Positions 45,023 to 52,527 of a DNA stretch of 64,000 nucleotides are shown here, one piece after another (position 1 is the stretch's first letter; every line of letters begins with the position of its first letter). Source of the DNA: Hydractinia symbiolongicarpus (Eukaryota; Cnidaria; Hydrozoa; Anthoathecata; Hydractiniidae). Location: contig NC_079884.1 in assembly GCF_029227915.1 (NCBI RefSeq), forward strand, positions 10,788,001 through 10,852,000. The letters run 5' to 3'. Below the pieces are notes generated by a model, which had not been told where the DNA came from, made no database searches, and worked only from the letters and a program-made list of their open reading frames with translations. The translations under genes were made by a program, and so were the position numbers.

Positions 45023-45667
45023 TTATATCAGCAAATGCATCGTAAGGCCGGTGAACGAGACGTTCTTTTCATGATGGTAGACGTCCGTTAGCATGAACTC
45101 TAGACGGTGGAAGGTAAACAGGAGTGTCAAAACTCCAGGTTAACATGTCCCCCCAAACGTTTAGCTCCTTAGTGGAAAGTAGGTCCAGAATTTTAGACTT
45201 TTTACCATCCAGTAGGCAGTCGTCTTCATCCAGCTGGGGAACGAGTCTCAACCTATGGTAAACATCGGTTTTGTAATAGGCATCGTGGTCACCGCTCGTA
45301 TAATAATTTTTTGCGGGATCGTAGGGTAAACCTAATAGCTCCTGCAGCTGCCAATGAATCACCACCGTATACCCATCGCTGACACGGAGCCTGCAGAGTC
45401 CATTTTTCAGGACAAAAAGCTTAATCTTGTGTTCCGCCTGGCTGTTGACAATAGGCGCAATATCCTCCTGTACAAACCGTTCATGATCTCGATACGGGTG
45501 ACCCTCTGATCTGGTCCGACTTTTCGGATCGTGAAGTCATTGTTACTGTACGGGTTCAGCCATGCAGGTCTAATACTGATGGATTTTAAGGCAATTCTCG
45601 TATCTTGTCCCAAATAGTCGTTGAATATAGTAGGCTTTTCGATATCTGTAATATACAGTTGCTTCAT
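45023..45667 (-). pseudogene. Penton/minor-capsid-like Polinton protein, frameshifted
   Basis: ATG at 45667 begins MKQLYITDIEKPTIF. Later blocks are LKSISIRPAWLNPYS, a short hydrophobic-acidic segment after a frameshift near 45447, LQELLGLPYD, VYHRLRLVPQLDE, KILDLLSTKE, TWSFDTPVY and, after another shift near 45080, an ending VSFTGLTMHLLI with stop at 45023. The stretch order (two beta-rich parts separated by LLGL) fits the minor capsid or penton-type proteins of Polintons. The following gene begins three bases after this stop. Exact capsid role is inferred. Confidence 0.55.
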
Positions 45668-46341
45668 CCTTTGTTTTAAGAAACGGATGAACATATACTC
45701 GTATAACCCCAAGGCAAGGTACAAAAGTAACAGGGGAGAGTGGCGCTTTGGTGTAACCAACTTGGAACATCAGGATCTGTACGTATCGACTGAGTTGCTT
45801 ATTTTCGTAGTCTTTCCCGAATTTACAAAGTATGCTATCAAGGTCCCAACAACCTACCTTGATGACCCTGTTCAACTGGGGTTGGCAGGACAGGCCTTGG
45901 ACTACTGGAATATTCAGGTAAATTTTGCCACACACTGCGCAACTACCACATAAGGCATCTGTGCCAAGCACATGACGGGTTCCGTGTCCCTTATCAACTC
46001 CATAATTAAATTTCACATCTATTACCACATGCGGCGTATTCTGGCAAGAATAAAAGTACCAATGTCGTATGATGATGGGTTCTCGCAGTAACCAACCAAA
46101 TTCATCATGCCAACATGCCAAGGCGTTACATCTGAAGGTCTGACCAAGCGAGAGTATTCGCGTCTACGTGGTATTATTGCTGGGATCACAAGCAGAGGCA
46201 AAAGCATCCTTACTTGGATCCGGTGCCGACAACTACACGGCAAGGCAGATTTTGCTACAAAAACTTGAAGCCATGGTACAACGTAAGAAGAATGTAGGCC
46301 ATGACATCACTCAATTTCAAAAGGTGCTTCAATATGCCTGA
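45668..46341. other. Unassigned Polinton segment
   Basis: A minus frame (46121-45570) includes CGSCAVCGK, possibly half of a zinc ribbon, while a plus reading has SEGLTKREYSRLRGII and, after a frameshift, YTARQILLQKLEAMVQ ending at 46341. The plus fragments look like a decayed small gene upstream of the capsid gene; the minus frame could be its shadow. Neither is recognised. Confidence 0.3.
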
Positions 46342-47011
46342 ACTCCTGTATATTTTGCGGTTATGCATAGCGTGTACATGCTGCTTTCTGATATGAACCT
46401 TAGGATAGGCAACATTAAGCTCGAGTTTGACAAAATCACTCATGAAGGTCTCGTAAGCGCTATGATGTCAAGGTATTCAAAATTCGCTTTGCCCTACGAG
46501 AGAATACTCCGTAGGTGGTGATTATGAAGAAGGCGGATAGCTCATACAACCTTCAGATTTACACTCCTGCCAGGTCCTTGAAAGGTGTGTCGCTATTGTT
46601 CATAGACCTCGGGAAAGTTAAGCCTATGCTGGTGTCAATGAGGTGTTCTACAACCCGAAAATTGAAAGTATTAATATAACAGTTGAAGGCGAATCTAATG
46701 AGCTCTACTCTCATGCCATGGTTTCCAAAGACCACCTCGAACAAGTCCTGAACATTTTCGGTAGCCATGATAGCAGCATCACCATCGACCAATTCTTCAA
46801 CGAGAGGTATGCGTTGTTCATCGATTTCAGGAGCTCTACTGACAATATACTCCATGGTTCCGGAAGACCATTACAACGTCTGTCCAATGGGATAACCCTG
46901 CACATTACCAAAAAGACTGATGGAACCTGAGATTTTAGATGTTATGTGTACCTCCTGCAGGATGCGCAAATGAACATCCTGGATGGCAGGCTGGATGGTG
47001 TGGTGTATTAA
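46342..47011 (+). pseudogene. Polinton major capsid protein, C-terminal part
   Basis: Only the second half of the double jelly-roll capsid protein is recognisable. In order: IKLEFDKITHEGLV and SKFALPYERILR, then a frame change, YTPARSLKGVSLLF, another change near 46625, VFYNPKIESINITVEG, LYSHAM, DQFFNERYALFIDFRS, HGSGRPLQ, a further shift near 46930, and DAQMNILDGRLDGVVY before TAA. These blocks match the conserved end of Polinton capsids (ARSLKG...LF, FYNPKI, HGSGR, DAQ.N...GR). The N-terminal half is missing. Three or more frameshifts exclude function. Confidence 0.7.
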
Positions 47012-47014
47012 TAA

Positions 47015-47392
47015 ATGGCGACAACAGTTGTACTGGTAGCAGGTGCGGCGATCAACGCATTAGCGTTCAGTGGTACCAATTATCTCTTTAGCAAGCTCTC
47101 GGGGCACGGTGAGGCGAAACGGAGGCGTCACGACGAGGCCGTTGGAAGGCTTAACGAAGCCCAGAGTGGATACGAAAAAGGCATGCTAAATTGGACTGGT
47201 TTAATGAGCAGCGGGAGATGCAAGTAAAGGCCGGTAAAAGCCTGAAAGAATTGGACGATAGTATGTATCAGTATTACATTGTTTTGGACAAAAAAGGCTC
47301 CCCAGTTGAAGGATTTTTACGAAGATGGTGAGTTAACGTTTCTTCTTGGCTACCTGTCGCTACTAGGGTTTATTGCCTACAAGTATATGTAA
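47015..47392 (+). pseudogene. Small Polinton virion-type membrane protein, frameshifted
   Basis: Starts at ATG three bases after the capsid stop (MATTVVLVAGAAINALAFSG), with a hydrophobic N-terminus, SKLSGHGEAKRRRHDEA and a helical charged middle. Frameshifts near 47190 and 47300 separate ELDDSMYQYY and the ending DFYEDGELTFLLGYLSLLGF. The N-terminal pattern VVLVAGAA.NALAFSGTN.LFSKL and a C-terminal hydrophobic segment recur in a small gene found next to the capsid gene in many Polintons. Function unknown. Confidence 0.65.
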
Positions 47393-47397
47393 CAACG

Positions 47398-47428
47398 TTT
47401 TCTGACATATAATAAATATGTCAGAAAA
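47398..47428. promoter_or_regulatory. Perfect 13-bp hairpin over the integrase start
   Basis: TTTTCTGACATAT, five-base loop AATAA, then the exact complement ATATGTCAGAAAA; the ATG of integrase (47418) lies in the right arm. Possible end signal for the gene before or start signal for integrase. Confidence 0.6.
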
Positions 47429-47879
47429 ATCACTACATGTCATTACCGAGGAAGAGGCCAAAAGGTTAAGCCAAATTTATTATACCCAGGAACACCTGTG
47501 GACCAGCCGCAAGGCTATTAAATTACTCGCGAAGGATAGCAGTCTCTCAAAAAGTTAGTAACTCATTGGCTGAGTAGGCAGCTGCTCTGGTTGAGACACT
47601 ACAAGGGACAGAAATGTATTGACTACCCCTATTTTACCATTACGAAGCCCAACGAAATGCATCAGTTTGATCTGTTGTATATGCCCCATGACAAGCTATA
47701 CGGTATCACCCACAAGTATATCCTGACGGGGATTGATGTAGCTTCACGTTACAAAGTAGCAAGACCCCTACGAACGAAGAAAGCTAGCGAAGTCGCAGAT
47801 ATGATTAAGGACATCTGCAAAGCAGGGCCCTTGCACTACCCCAAAACATTCCAGTGTGACAATGTTAAAGAGTGGTAGA
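47418..47879 (+). pseudogene. Polinton retroviral-type integrase, truncated
   Basis: DDE integrase that inserts the element into host DNA. After MSEKSLHVITEEEAKRL and LWTSRKAIKLLAKDSS, a one-base shift near 47550 leads to KKLVTHWLSRQLLW and the core: NEMHQFDLLYMPHDKLYG (first aspartate), GIDVASRYKVARPLRTKKA, and YPKTFQCDN with the second catalytic aspartate. The frame then ends at once (VKEW, stop), and the glutamate-containing third part and chromodomain are gone. The break coincides with the end of the opposed BRO-like gene, so a deletion joined the two. Confidence 0.85.
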
Positions 47880-48573
47880 CCCCTCAATTAGCATACTCGA
47901 CCGGGTGGGGTTGTCGATGACAACAATTTCTTCGGATTTTGGGTAATTGTCCTCAAACCATCTTCTTTCGCTAGGGATAATACGTCTTTGGAAGTGCACA
48001 GTAGTATGGAAGATGATGGTATTCATCGTCATCACGTGCACTATGTTTTCTATATATCATGATGACGTCGTCCTTACCTGGAACCTTAGCATATGGTACG
48101 TACCGTTCTTTGAGCCTCGCATTTTCCTGGGTCTGTACTTCGAGTTTGTACTTCAGCTCCACGAGTTGTTCATCCCTGGAGTCAAGATCGTTATCGAGAA
48201 TGGCAATGTTAACATCTCTGTCTTCGAGGGCCTGACGCTGCTCCTTGAGCTCTTCTTGTAATTTTTTAACACCTGCCGGGTTAGCCATTTGATTAAGCCC
48301 GCCGCTTTAGGCTTTTTTGACCTACGCACAATCTCCAAGGCGCCCTCGAGCGTGACAAAGACGTTATGCCCATTTTTCCCTCCTCCCCGCATACCTGATC
48401 GTGGGCCCATGGGAGATGCCTCATTAGACCCTACTATTTCGGACCTGGTATATATGAACGTCATATTTTTAACCTTTTCAATACCCAGAAACCGTCCCAA
48501 ATCGGCACGTTTAATCCTGGTTGTTAGACAGGGTCTCGATGGCTCCTGTGTTGAACATAACTTGCAACGACAT
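47880..48573 (-). pseudogene. BRO/MSV199-like protein, copy B
   Basis: Begins at ATG 48573 (MSLQVMFNTGAIETL), shifts frame to RADLGRFLGIEKVKNM, includes GHNVFVTLEGALEIVRRSKKPKAAGLIKWL (MSV199/BRO-type DNA-binding core, described here only by its first and last residues in the motif FVTLEGALEIV...KPKAAG), then, after a shift near 48290, a coiled-coil-like segment ELKEQRQALEDRDVNIAIL and RYVPYAKVPGKDDVIM. It ends with EEIVVIDNPTRSSML beside the broken integrase. BRO-like proteins are DNA-binding, of unclear role in insect large DNA viruses; such genes recur in cnidarian Polintons. Confidence 0.65.
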
Positions 48574-48614
48574 CTTTCTAATATATCAACGCAAGCCAGA
48601 AGATTCCAAAGTGG

Positions 48615-48645
48615 TCATTTTATAACTCACGAGGAGTTATAAAAT
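48615..48645. terminator. Perfect 13-bp hairpin between BRO-like genes
   Basis: CATTTTATAACTC, loop ACGAG, exact complement. It sits between the end of copy A and the start of copy B. Confidence 0.6.
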
Positions 48646-48726
48646 GAGTGCCCGCTTACGATATATCAATATCAAACATGCCTTCGAATAGCTCCTTCGT
48701 ATCATCGTCGGGCAACGTGAAGTGAT

Positions 48727-49402
48727 TTAGGTAACAATTCTCAATGCTAAGACAATCGTCTCTGAATCGGCATCAATCGGGTTATCACATACCGGTTTTA
48801 TCACCGTCATGTCGGGATACATTGCCCTTAATGTGTTTACTCTTGTGCGGAGCTCCCTGCGTTGGCATCGTATCCTATAGTGCTCACTTATGCCCTTTTT
48901 TCCATACCCATGTGGATCGTTTTTATCAACCACACATAGCACGGTATCATATTGATGTAGACATGTCTCTGCTGTAGTTCCAAATTGTCTTGCTTAAAGA
49001 CATCAAGATCGTCTTCGAGTGTAGCGATGGAAATATCCCTTTCTGCGATTGCTGTAGCAAGCTGTTCCCGTAGTCTTTCCACACCCTTCCCAGCCAACCA
49101 TTTTATCAAAGTTGCGGCCCTAGGCCTTTTTGACTTGACGGTAATTTCAATGGCCTCTCCGGCGTAACGAAGATGTCATGCGGATTTTTGCCACCATGTG
49201 CAACCGCCCCCTTCTTCAACCCCACAATTTCCTGCCTTGTTTTGGTTTTTTCGGTCAAATATTGAAAATTAGACTTGATATTAGCAATATCCAGAAAACA
49301 TCCAAGATCTGCCCTTTTAAACAGATGTTGATCTTGCTTGTCAAACAGGGTTTCAATGGCTCCCGCGGGTAATGCGTTGTATAGGGCGAGTTGCGACGAC
49401 AT
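48727..49402 (-). pseudogene. BRO/MSV199-like protein, copy A
   Basis: MSSQLALYNALPAGAIETL begins at 49402. KRADLGCFLDIANIKSNFQ and PHDIFVTPE match the MSV199/BRO N-terminal domain; after a frameshift near 49140 come LIKWLAGKGVERLREQ and a coiled-coil-like AERDISIATLEDDLDV. A further shift near 48930 gives KNDPHGYGKKGISEHYRIRC and MYPDMTVIKPVCDNPIDAD to the stop at 48727. The same domain order as copy B but diverged sequence shows an old tandem duplication within the element. Confidence 0.65.
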
Positions 49403-49444
49403 CTTTCTCTTATAAGCAACGTAGGCCAGAGGTTTTCAACGCGA

Positions 49445-49831
49445 TCACTCAAGGATTTTCCCCAAACTGTGCTTGCGATGCCTTCCCGAAATAGCCAATT
49501 CAAGCAAGGGCTGCCTTTTTTTATCTAGGCTTTCGTCGGCTATGACGTCGTCAATCACAAACAACGTATCCTCTCCTGCCAACAATGAGGATATTTTTTG
49601 AATCCATTCAAACATCTCATTTCTGGGGTCTATTAGGAACACGTATTCGTCCCTCCATAATGAGGCTCTATCTAAATAGGTCGTATTCCACCGTATAGTT
49701 GGGCACAAAATAATAATATTGTGATAATGCTTCTGATACTCCTGCTCGAGTAAGTCCAAGACACGTTGTGTTTTTCCACAGCTTTTCGGGCCAGTAAAGA
49801 TTGCCGTGTGGGAGTCTTTTAAGGCATTCAT
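49445..49831 (-). pseudogene. Polinton packaging ATPase (FtsK/HerA type), truncated
   Basis: Motor that would pump DNA into the capsid. The Walker A motif GPKSCGKT is at residues 14-21 (start MNALKDSHTAIFTGP), Walker B is TLFVIDDVIADESLD, and KKRQPLLELAISGRHR follows. The family then normally continues with a glutamine-rich sensor strand and about 80 more residues, but here the frame ends after SLGKILE, so the C-terminal third is lost. The downstream BRO-like gene starts about 40 bases later. Confidence 0.85.
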
Positions 49832-49834
49832 TTA

Positions 49835-50132
49835 CTAATAATTGCTCCACTTCCTATTGTGGACCTTCGGGTATGTCGCGACACATGAGGAACATACAAA
49901 CACACCTCCATGATTATTCACCAAAGACCCCTGACAGGAAGGGCATAGCTTAGTCCCTTGAGTATGGTATTCAGTGGGTAATGCGGCGTAGATTAATTTG
50001 CCCTGAAGGCATCGCAATACATTGGGGTACCTTTTAACGAGTAGTTGCTTCTCCGGGGCCTCTCCGATGAGTTCGACGTACTGAGGTATAATGTTGTATG
50101 TTAATAGGGTTAGAGAAGTAGGTAATTCTCAT
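49835..50132 (-). CDS. Polinton zinc-ribbon protein
   Basis: Residues ELPTSLTLLTYNIIPQYVEL, KRYPNVLRCLQGKLIYAALP, then CPSCQGSLVNNHGGVFVCSSC, a CxxC-CxxC zinc ribbon near the end. The frame is open from 50128 to the stop at 49835. The plausible ATG at 50132 is one frame off, so the start may be broken; the first in-frame ATG (50017) would lose the N-terminal half. It ends four bases before the ATPase start. Resembles a transcription-factor-like small protein found next to the ATPase in other Polintons; role unknown. Confidence 0.6.
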
Positions 50133-50136
50133 CCTG

Positions 50137-50336
50137 CTAAACGCCTCTGATTTCACTATCAATAGCAAGGATATCTACCTTGTAGTAAACGTCCTTGATG
50201 TCTTTATTTTTAATACTCCGCCTCTCCCTAGCTCTATTGAAGCAACCTATACAACTTTTCGTTCGACTATTCCCCTAATTTTGAGCTTGTCCGGGGGAAA
50301 CGGTTGTTTGCATATCCTACAACGTTTGTTCTCCAT
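50137..50336 (-). pseudogene. Small zinc-finger protein, frameshifted
   Basis: ATG at 50336 lies inside the end of the preceding gene. MENKRCRICKQPFPPDKLKI holds the first CxxC; after a frameshift near 50255 CIGCFNRARERR holds the second, followed by KDIKDVYYKVDILAIDSEI and TAG at 50137. It repeats the layout of the neighbouring gene at 50317-50679, so the two are paralogues. Short, missed by length filters, and probably once functional. Confidence 0.55.
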
Positions 50337-50679
50337 TTACTATTCCGGTGTAAGCCCTGTGCAGTGCCTTGGCAACATCGGCAAGAGTTGGAGACTGGTA
50401 GGTCTCCTGGTATCTGAAGGGTGTTTTGTGGTGCAAGTGTAACTCAAAGTTCTCCCAGCTATAACCTTCGGAAAATTGTGCCTTTATATGGTCCTGGAGT
50501 ATAATTATTAAATCATGTAAGGACTGCATATAGATGCGGCGTCTGGGGCGATACTTTGACAGCCTCTTATTATCAAGGCATGGGATGCATGTACTTGTAG
50601 TTTCACCATTGCCCCTGATCCTGAACTGGTTTAGGGGGAGAGATTTTGAGCACTTGGAAAACTTTTTTCCCTCCTCCAT
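50317..50679 (-). CDS. Zinc-finger protein (CxxC-type) of the Polinton
   Basis: 120 residues: KFSKCSKSLPLNQFRIRG, CIPCLDNKRLSKY (the first cysteine pair is reduced to a single cysteine, KFSKC, where CSKC would be expected), then SLHDLIIILQDHIKAQF and a C-terminal half rich in His and aromatic residues. The N-terminus resembles the stop-and-bind domain of HNH or zinc-finger recombination proteins. A perfect hairpin lies immediately upstream of the ATG. Frame intact but zinc binding doubtful. Paralogue at 50137-50336. Confidence 0.55.
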   Translation of the reverse strand: MEEGKKFSKCSKSLPLNQFRIRGNGETTSTCIPCLDNKRLSKYRPRRRIYMQSLHDLIIILQDHIKAQFSEGYSWENFELHLHHKTPFRYQETYQSPTLADVAKALHRAYTGIVNGEQTL

Positions 50680-50681
50680 GA

Positions 50682-50709
50682 TTTCTATTTGCCACTAGGC
50701 AAATAGAAA
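50682..50709. promoter_or_regulatory. Perfect 12-bp hairpin upstream of zinc-finger gene
   Basis: TTTCTATTTGCC, loop ACTA, exact complement, starting three bases from the ATG at 50679. It may be the end signal of the upstream gene or a start signal. Confidence 0.6.
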
Positions 50710-50767
50710 CTTTACCATGCCTATTTTGGAGATATTAACGATTTTTGTACCAACCTTGTTTTATCGT

Positions 50768-50899
50768 TTATTTGTCGAACAACATCGCTGCCGTCATATA
50801 ACCAGCTAGCTTCAAACCCCAGTCCTCGAAACTCCTAGGACCTTTTTTCCGCCCATAGCGATCAGTATCGTGTACAAGACCAATCTGACTGACTACCAT
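50768..50899 (-). CDS. Short Polinton frame, unrecognised
   Basis: 43 residues (MVVSQIGLVHDTDRYGRKK then GPRSFEDWGLKLAGYMTAAM) with protein-like composition in a region otherwise empty. It may be the remaining end of a larger gene. No family assigned. Confidence 0.3.
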   Translation of the reverse strand: MVVSQIGLVHDTDRYGRKKGPRSFEDWGLKLAGYMTAAMLFDK

Positions 50900-50991
50900 A
50901 AAGCATCAATAATCATGGTTTATTTGGGACCCATATTTGCATCTAGATGTTTGCTTATTGTCATTTATTAAGTGTCATTTTTTTAGAAAAT

Positions 50992-51447
50992 TCATTGCAT
51001 CTTGAAGATGTCAATCTGAGGCTGAGCTTTGCCCTGTTGCTGAGGCTCTGGTGCGGAGTTTTGGGGTTTGTTTTTACCCTTGCTAAATTTGTACCAAACT
51101 CCGACACCTATGGCAAGCACGGCCAAACTCCTGATTCCATAAAGGTATACATCCGTTGATTTGCTGGAACCTGTCGCAGGTTCTTTATCATCCTGTGAAG
51201 GTTCTTTGCCCACGTTCTTCTTTATGTCGGCCTTGTTCCTTCTGTTCCATTCGGCAAGTCTCTTGCCAGCTGCGACACGACCCTCGTTCTTCAGTGGTTT
51301 TGTTATAACCCTCTCCTCTTGTTTTTGTTCCCCTTCACTCGTTTTATTATAGCACCGTCTCCCCCCTTCACCTCCTTCCCCGCGTTCTCTTTCTTCTTGC
51401 TCATATGCCGAGCTACATGCCCTGCTACAAGCAATGGGGCTAAACAC
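50992..51447 (-). CDS. Polinton single-pass virion-type protein
   Basis: 151 residues with a charged, Glu/Lys-rich N-terminal half, KNEGRVAAGKRLAEWNRRNK, a hydrophobic segment IRSLAVLAIGVGVWYKF and a Pro/Gln-rich end. The RVAAGKRLAEWNRRNK block followed by one helix recurs in a small gene of many Polintons. The start is uncertain: the first 14 residues (MFSPIACSRACSSA) look non-native and an internal start or lost upstream exon is possible. The frame is intact. Confidence 0.55.
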   Translation of the reverse strand: MFSPIACSRACSSAYEQEERERGEGGEGGRRCYNKTSEGEQKQEERVITKPLKNEGRVAAGKRLAEWNRRNKADIKKNVGKEPSQDDKEPATGSSKSTDVYLYGIRSLAVLAIGVGVWYKFSKGKNKPQNSAPEPQQQGKAQPQIDIFKMQ

Positions 51448-51475
51448 CTCCCGACAGTGCAGTATACGAGTATTC

Positions 51476-51632
51476 CTAAATCATGGAGTTCCGGATTATA
51501 GGGTCTTCTTCGATATCTCGACGTAATTCATCTACACTGTCTACATCTATAAAGTTCCCAATTATGCTAGCATACAGGCTAATCACGTGACTGGACACTG
51601 ACCTAGTATGTAGGCCATCATGGCATAGGGTA
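51476..51632 (-). pseudogene. Small Polinton frame, 5' part lost
   Basis: Without a start codon: SHVISLYASIIGNFIDVDSV followed by DELRRDIEEDP and a stop at 51476. Acidic helical ending after a hydrophobic stretch. Upstream reading frames are broken. Unrecognised beyond its position among Polinton genes. Confidence 0.35.
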
Positions 51633-51696
51633 GAAGTATAGCGATTACTACACACACCTCCATTTATAGCAAGTGTGTTTGATCAACAGCGCTATG

Positions 51697-51885
51697 TTAC
51701 ATTCTACTCAGAGATATATCGATGTCCCTTTTATCTGAAACCCACATGGGCTGCATGTTGGGGTAGTGGAGTCTTGCAATTTGCACCTCTTCGCTAGGAT
51801 ATACCCCATTCTCTCTATACTTTAGTGGCACCTTGTGATCAAACTGCCACTGCCTTCGGTTTCCCCAGTATTGATAAACAAAGTT
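51697..51885 (-). pseudogene. HNH-nuclease-like C-terminal fragment
   Basis: The frame reads YWGNRRQWQFDHKVPLKY, then PSEEVQIARLHYPNMQPMW and a stop at 51697. The H-K-V-P-L...LHY.N.QP.W pattern matches the end of viral/phage HNH endonucleases (DHI.PL....L.RLHYTN.QPLW). Only the last about 60 residues survive: upstream, at about 51870, sequence passes into transporter-block DNA. This is the right limit of the Polinton remnant. Confidence 0.55.
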
Positions 51886-52527
51886 TTATTTTTTATTTTT
51901 ATCTTTTTAATAAAAAAGGCCATATAAAATTTAAAAATACTTAGTTTTTGAGCTATGTATAAAAATAATTTAAAAAAATAATTTCACGCATAAACATTGC
52001 AGTTCGAGTAGAGCTACTACATTTTGAAATGACAGCATTGCCATTAGATGATGCTTCACCTAACTGATTTCTTGAATGAGAATCGACAACAAATATTTTT
52101 AAACACTTCGTTCTGAATTTGGTGTTTATATCACATAAAACTATTCCCATAAAATGATCACCTACATTTGAATCTAAATTTTTAATGTCTGGCTTCAAAT
52201 CGAGTCAAAACTGAAAATTACATATGAGATTTTATATAAACGCCAACAAAGACTTCTTATTGACGTTAACATTTTAGCTTAAAAAGGCAGTCTGCTAAAC
52301 CATATAAACAAACAAAATCTCTTTTGCAGATTATATGAGAACCTTAAATGCAACGGGATTTCTTTTAGGAAGACCTTAGCAGCCAATAGGCAATGCTTTG
52401 GATATCATGAGTAAAGAACTACTTGAACAAATAGAAATGTGTCTTGTTTCTCCCCTTCTATCTTAATATGCCAAATTCTCCTATATTAATCTCCGGCTTC
52501 AGTAACGATAAGAATATTTATTTTTAG
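51871..52527 (+). repeat. Inverted copy of the 5' flank of transporter copies 1 and 2
   Basis: Reads as the reverse complement of about 5366-5998, with many substitutions and small indels (AACAAAGTTTTATTTTTTATT, the TAAGCTAAAATG-type block and the ATATGAGA region in order). An 81-codon minus frame here is not conserved and is not coding. Confidence 0.8.

Larger units (their letters stand above)
43371..51870. mobile_element. Decayed Polinton (Maverick) virus-like element
   Basis: About 8.5 kb of tightly packed genes in two opposed sets includes the diagnostic Polinton trio: retroviral-type integrase, FtsK/HerA-type packaging ATPase and major capsid protein, plus several small genes repeatedly found with them. 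Nearly every gene carries at least one frameshift or truncation. DNA polymerase B and the adenain-like protease are absent, as are terminal inverted repeats. The right end joins, at about 51870, the inverted transporter block. Base composition is less AT-rich than the surroundings, consistent with foreign origin. It is an inactive fossil with a large internal loss, or a rearranged fragment. Confidence 0.85.

Noticed and set aside
48289-48642. 117-codon plus-strand frame
   Set aside because: Shadow of BRO-like copy B on the other strand.
43371-51870. Terminal inverted repeats of the Polinton
   Set aside because: No inverted match was found between the two ends, and the right end is coding sequence abutting the transporter block.
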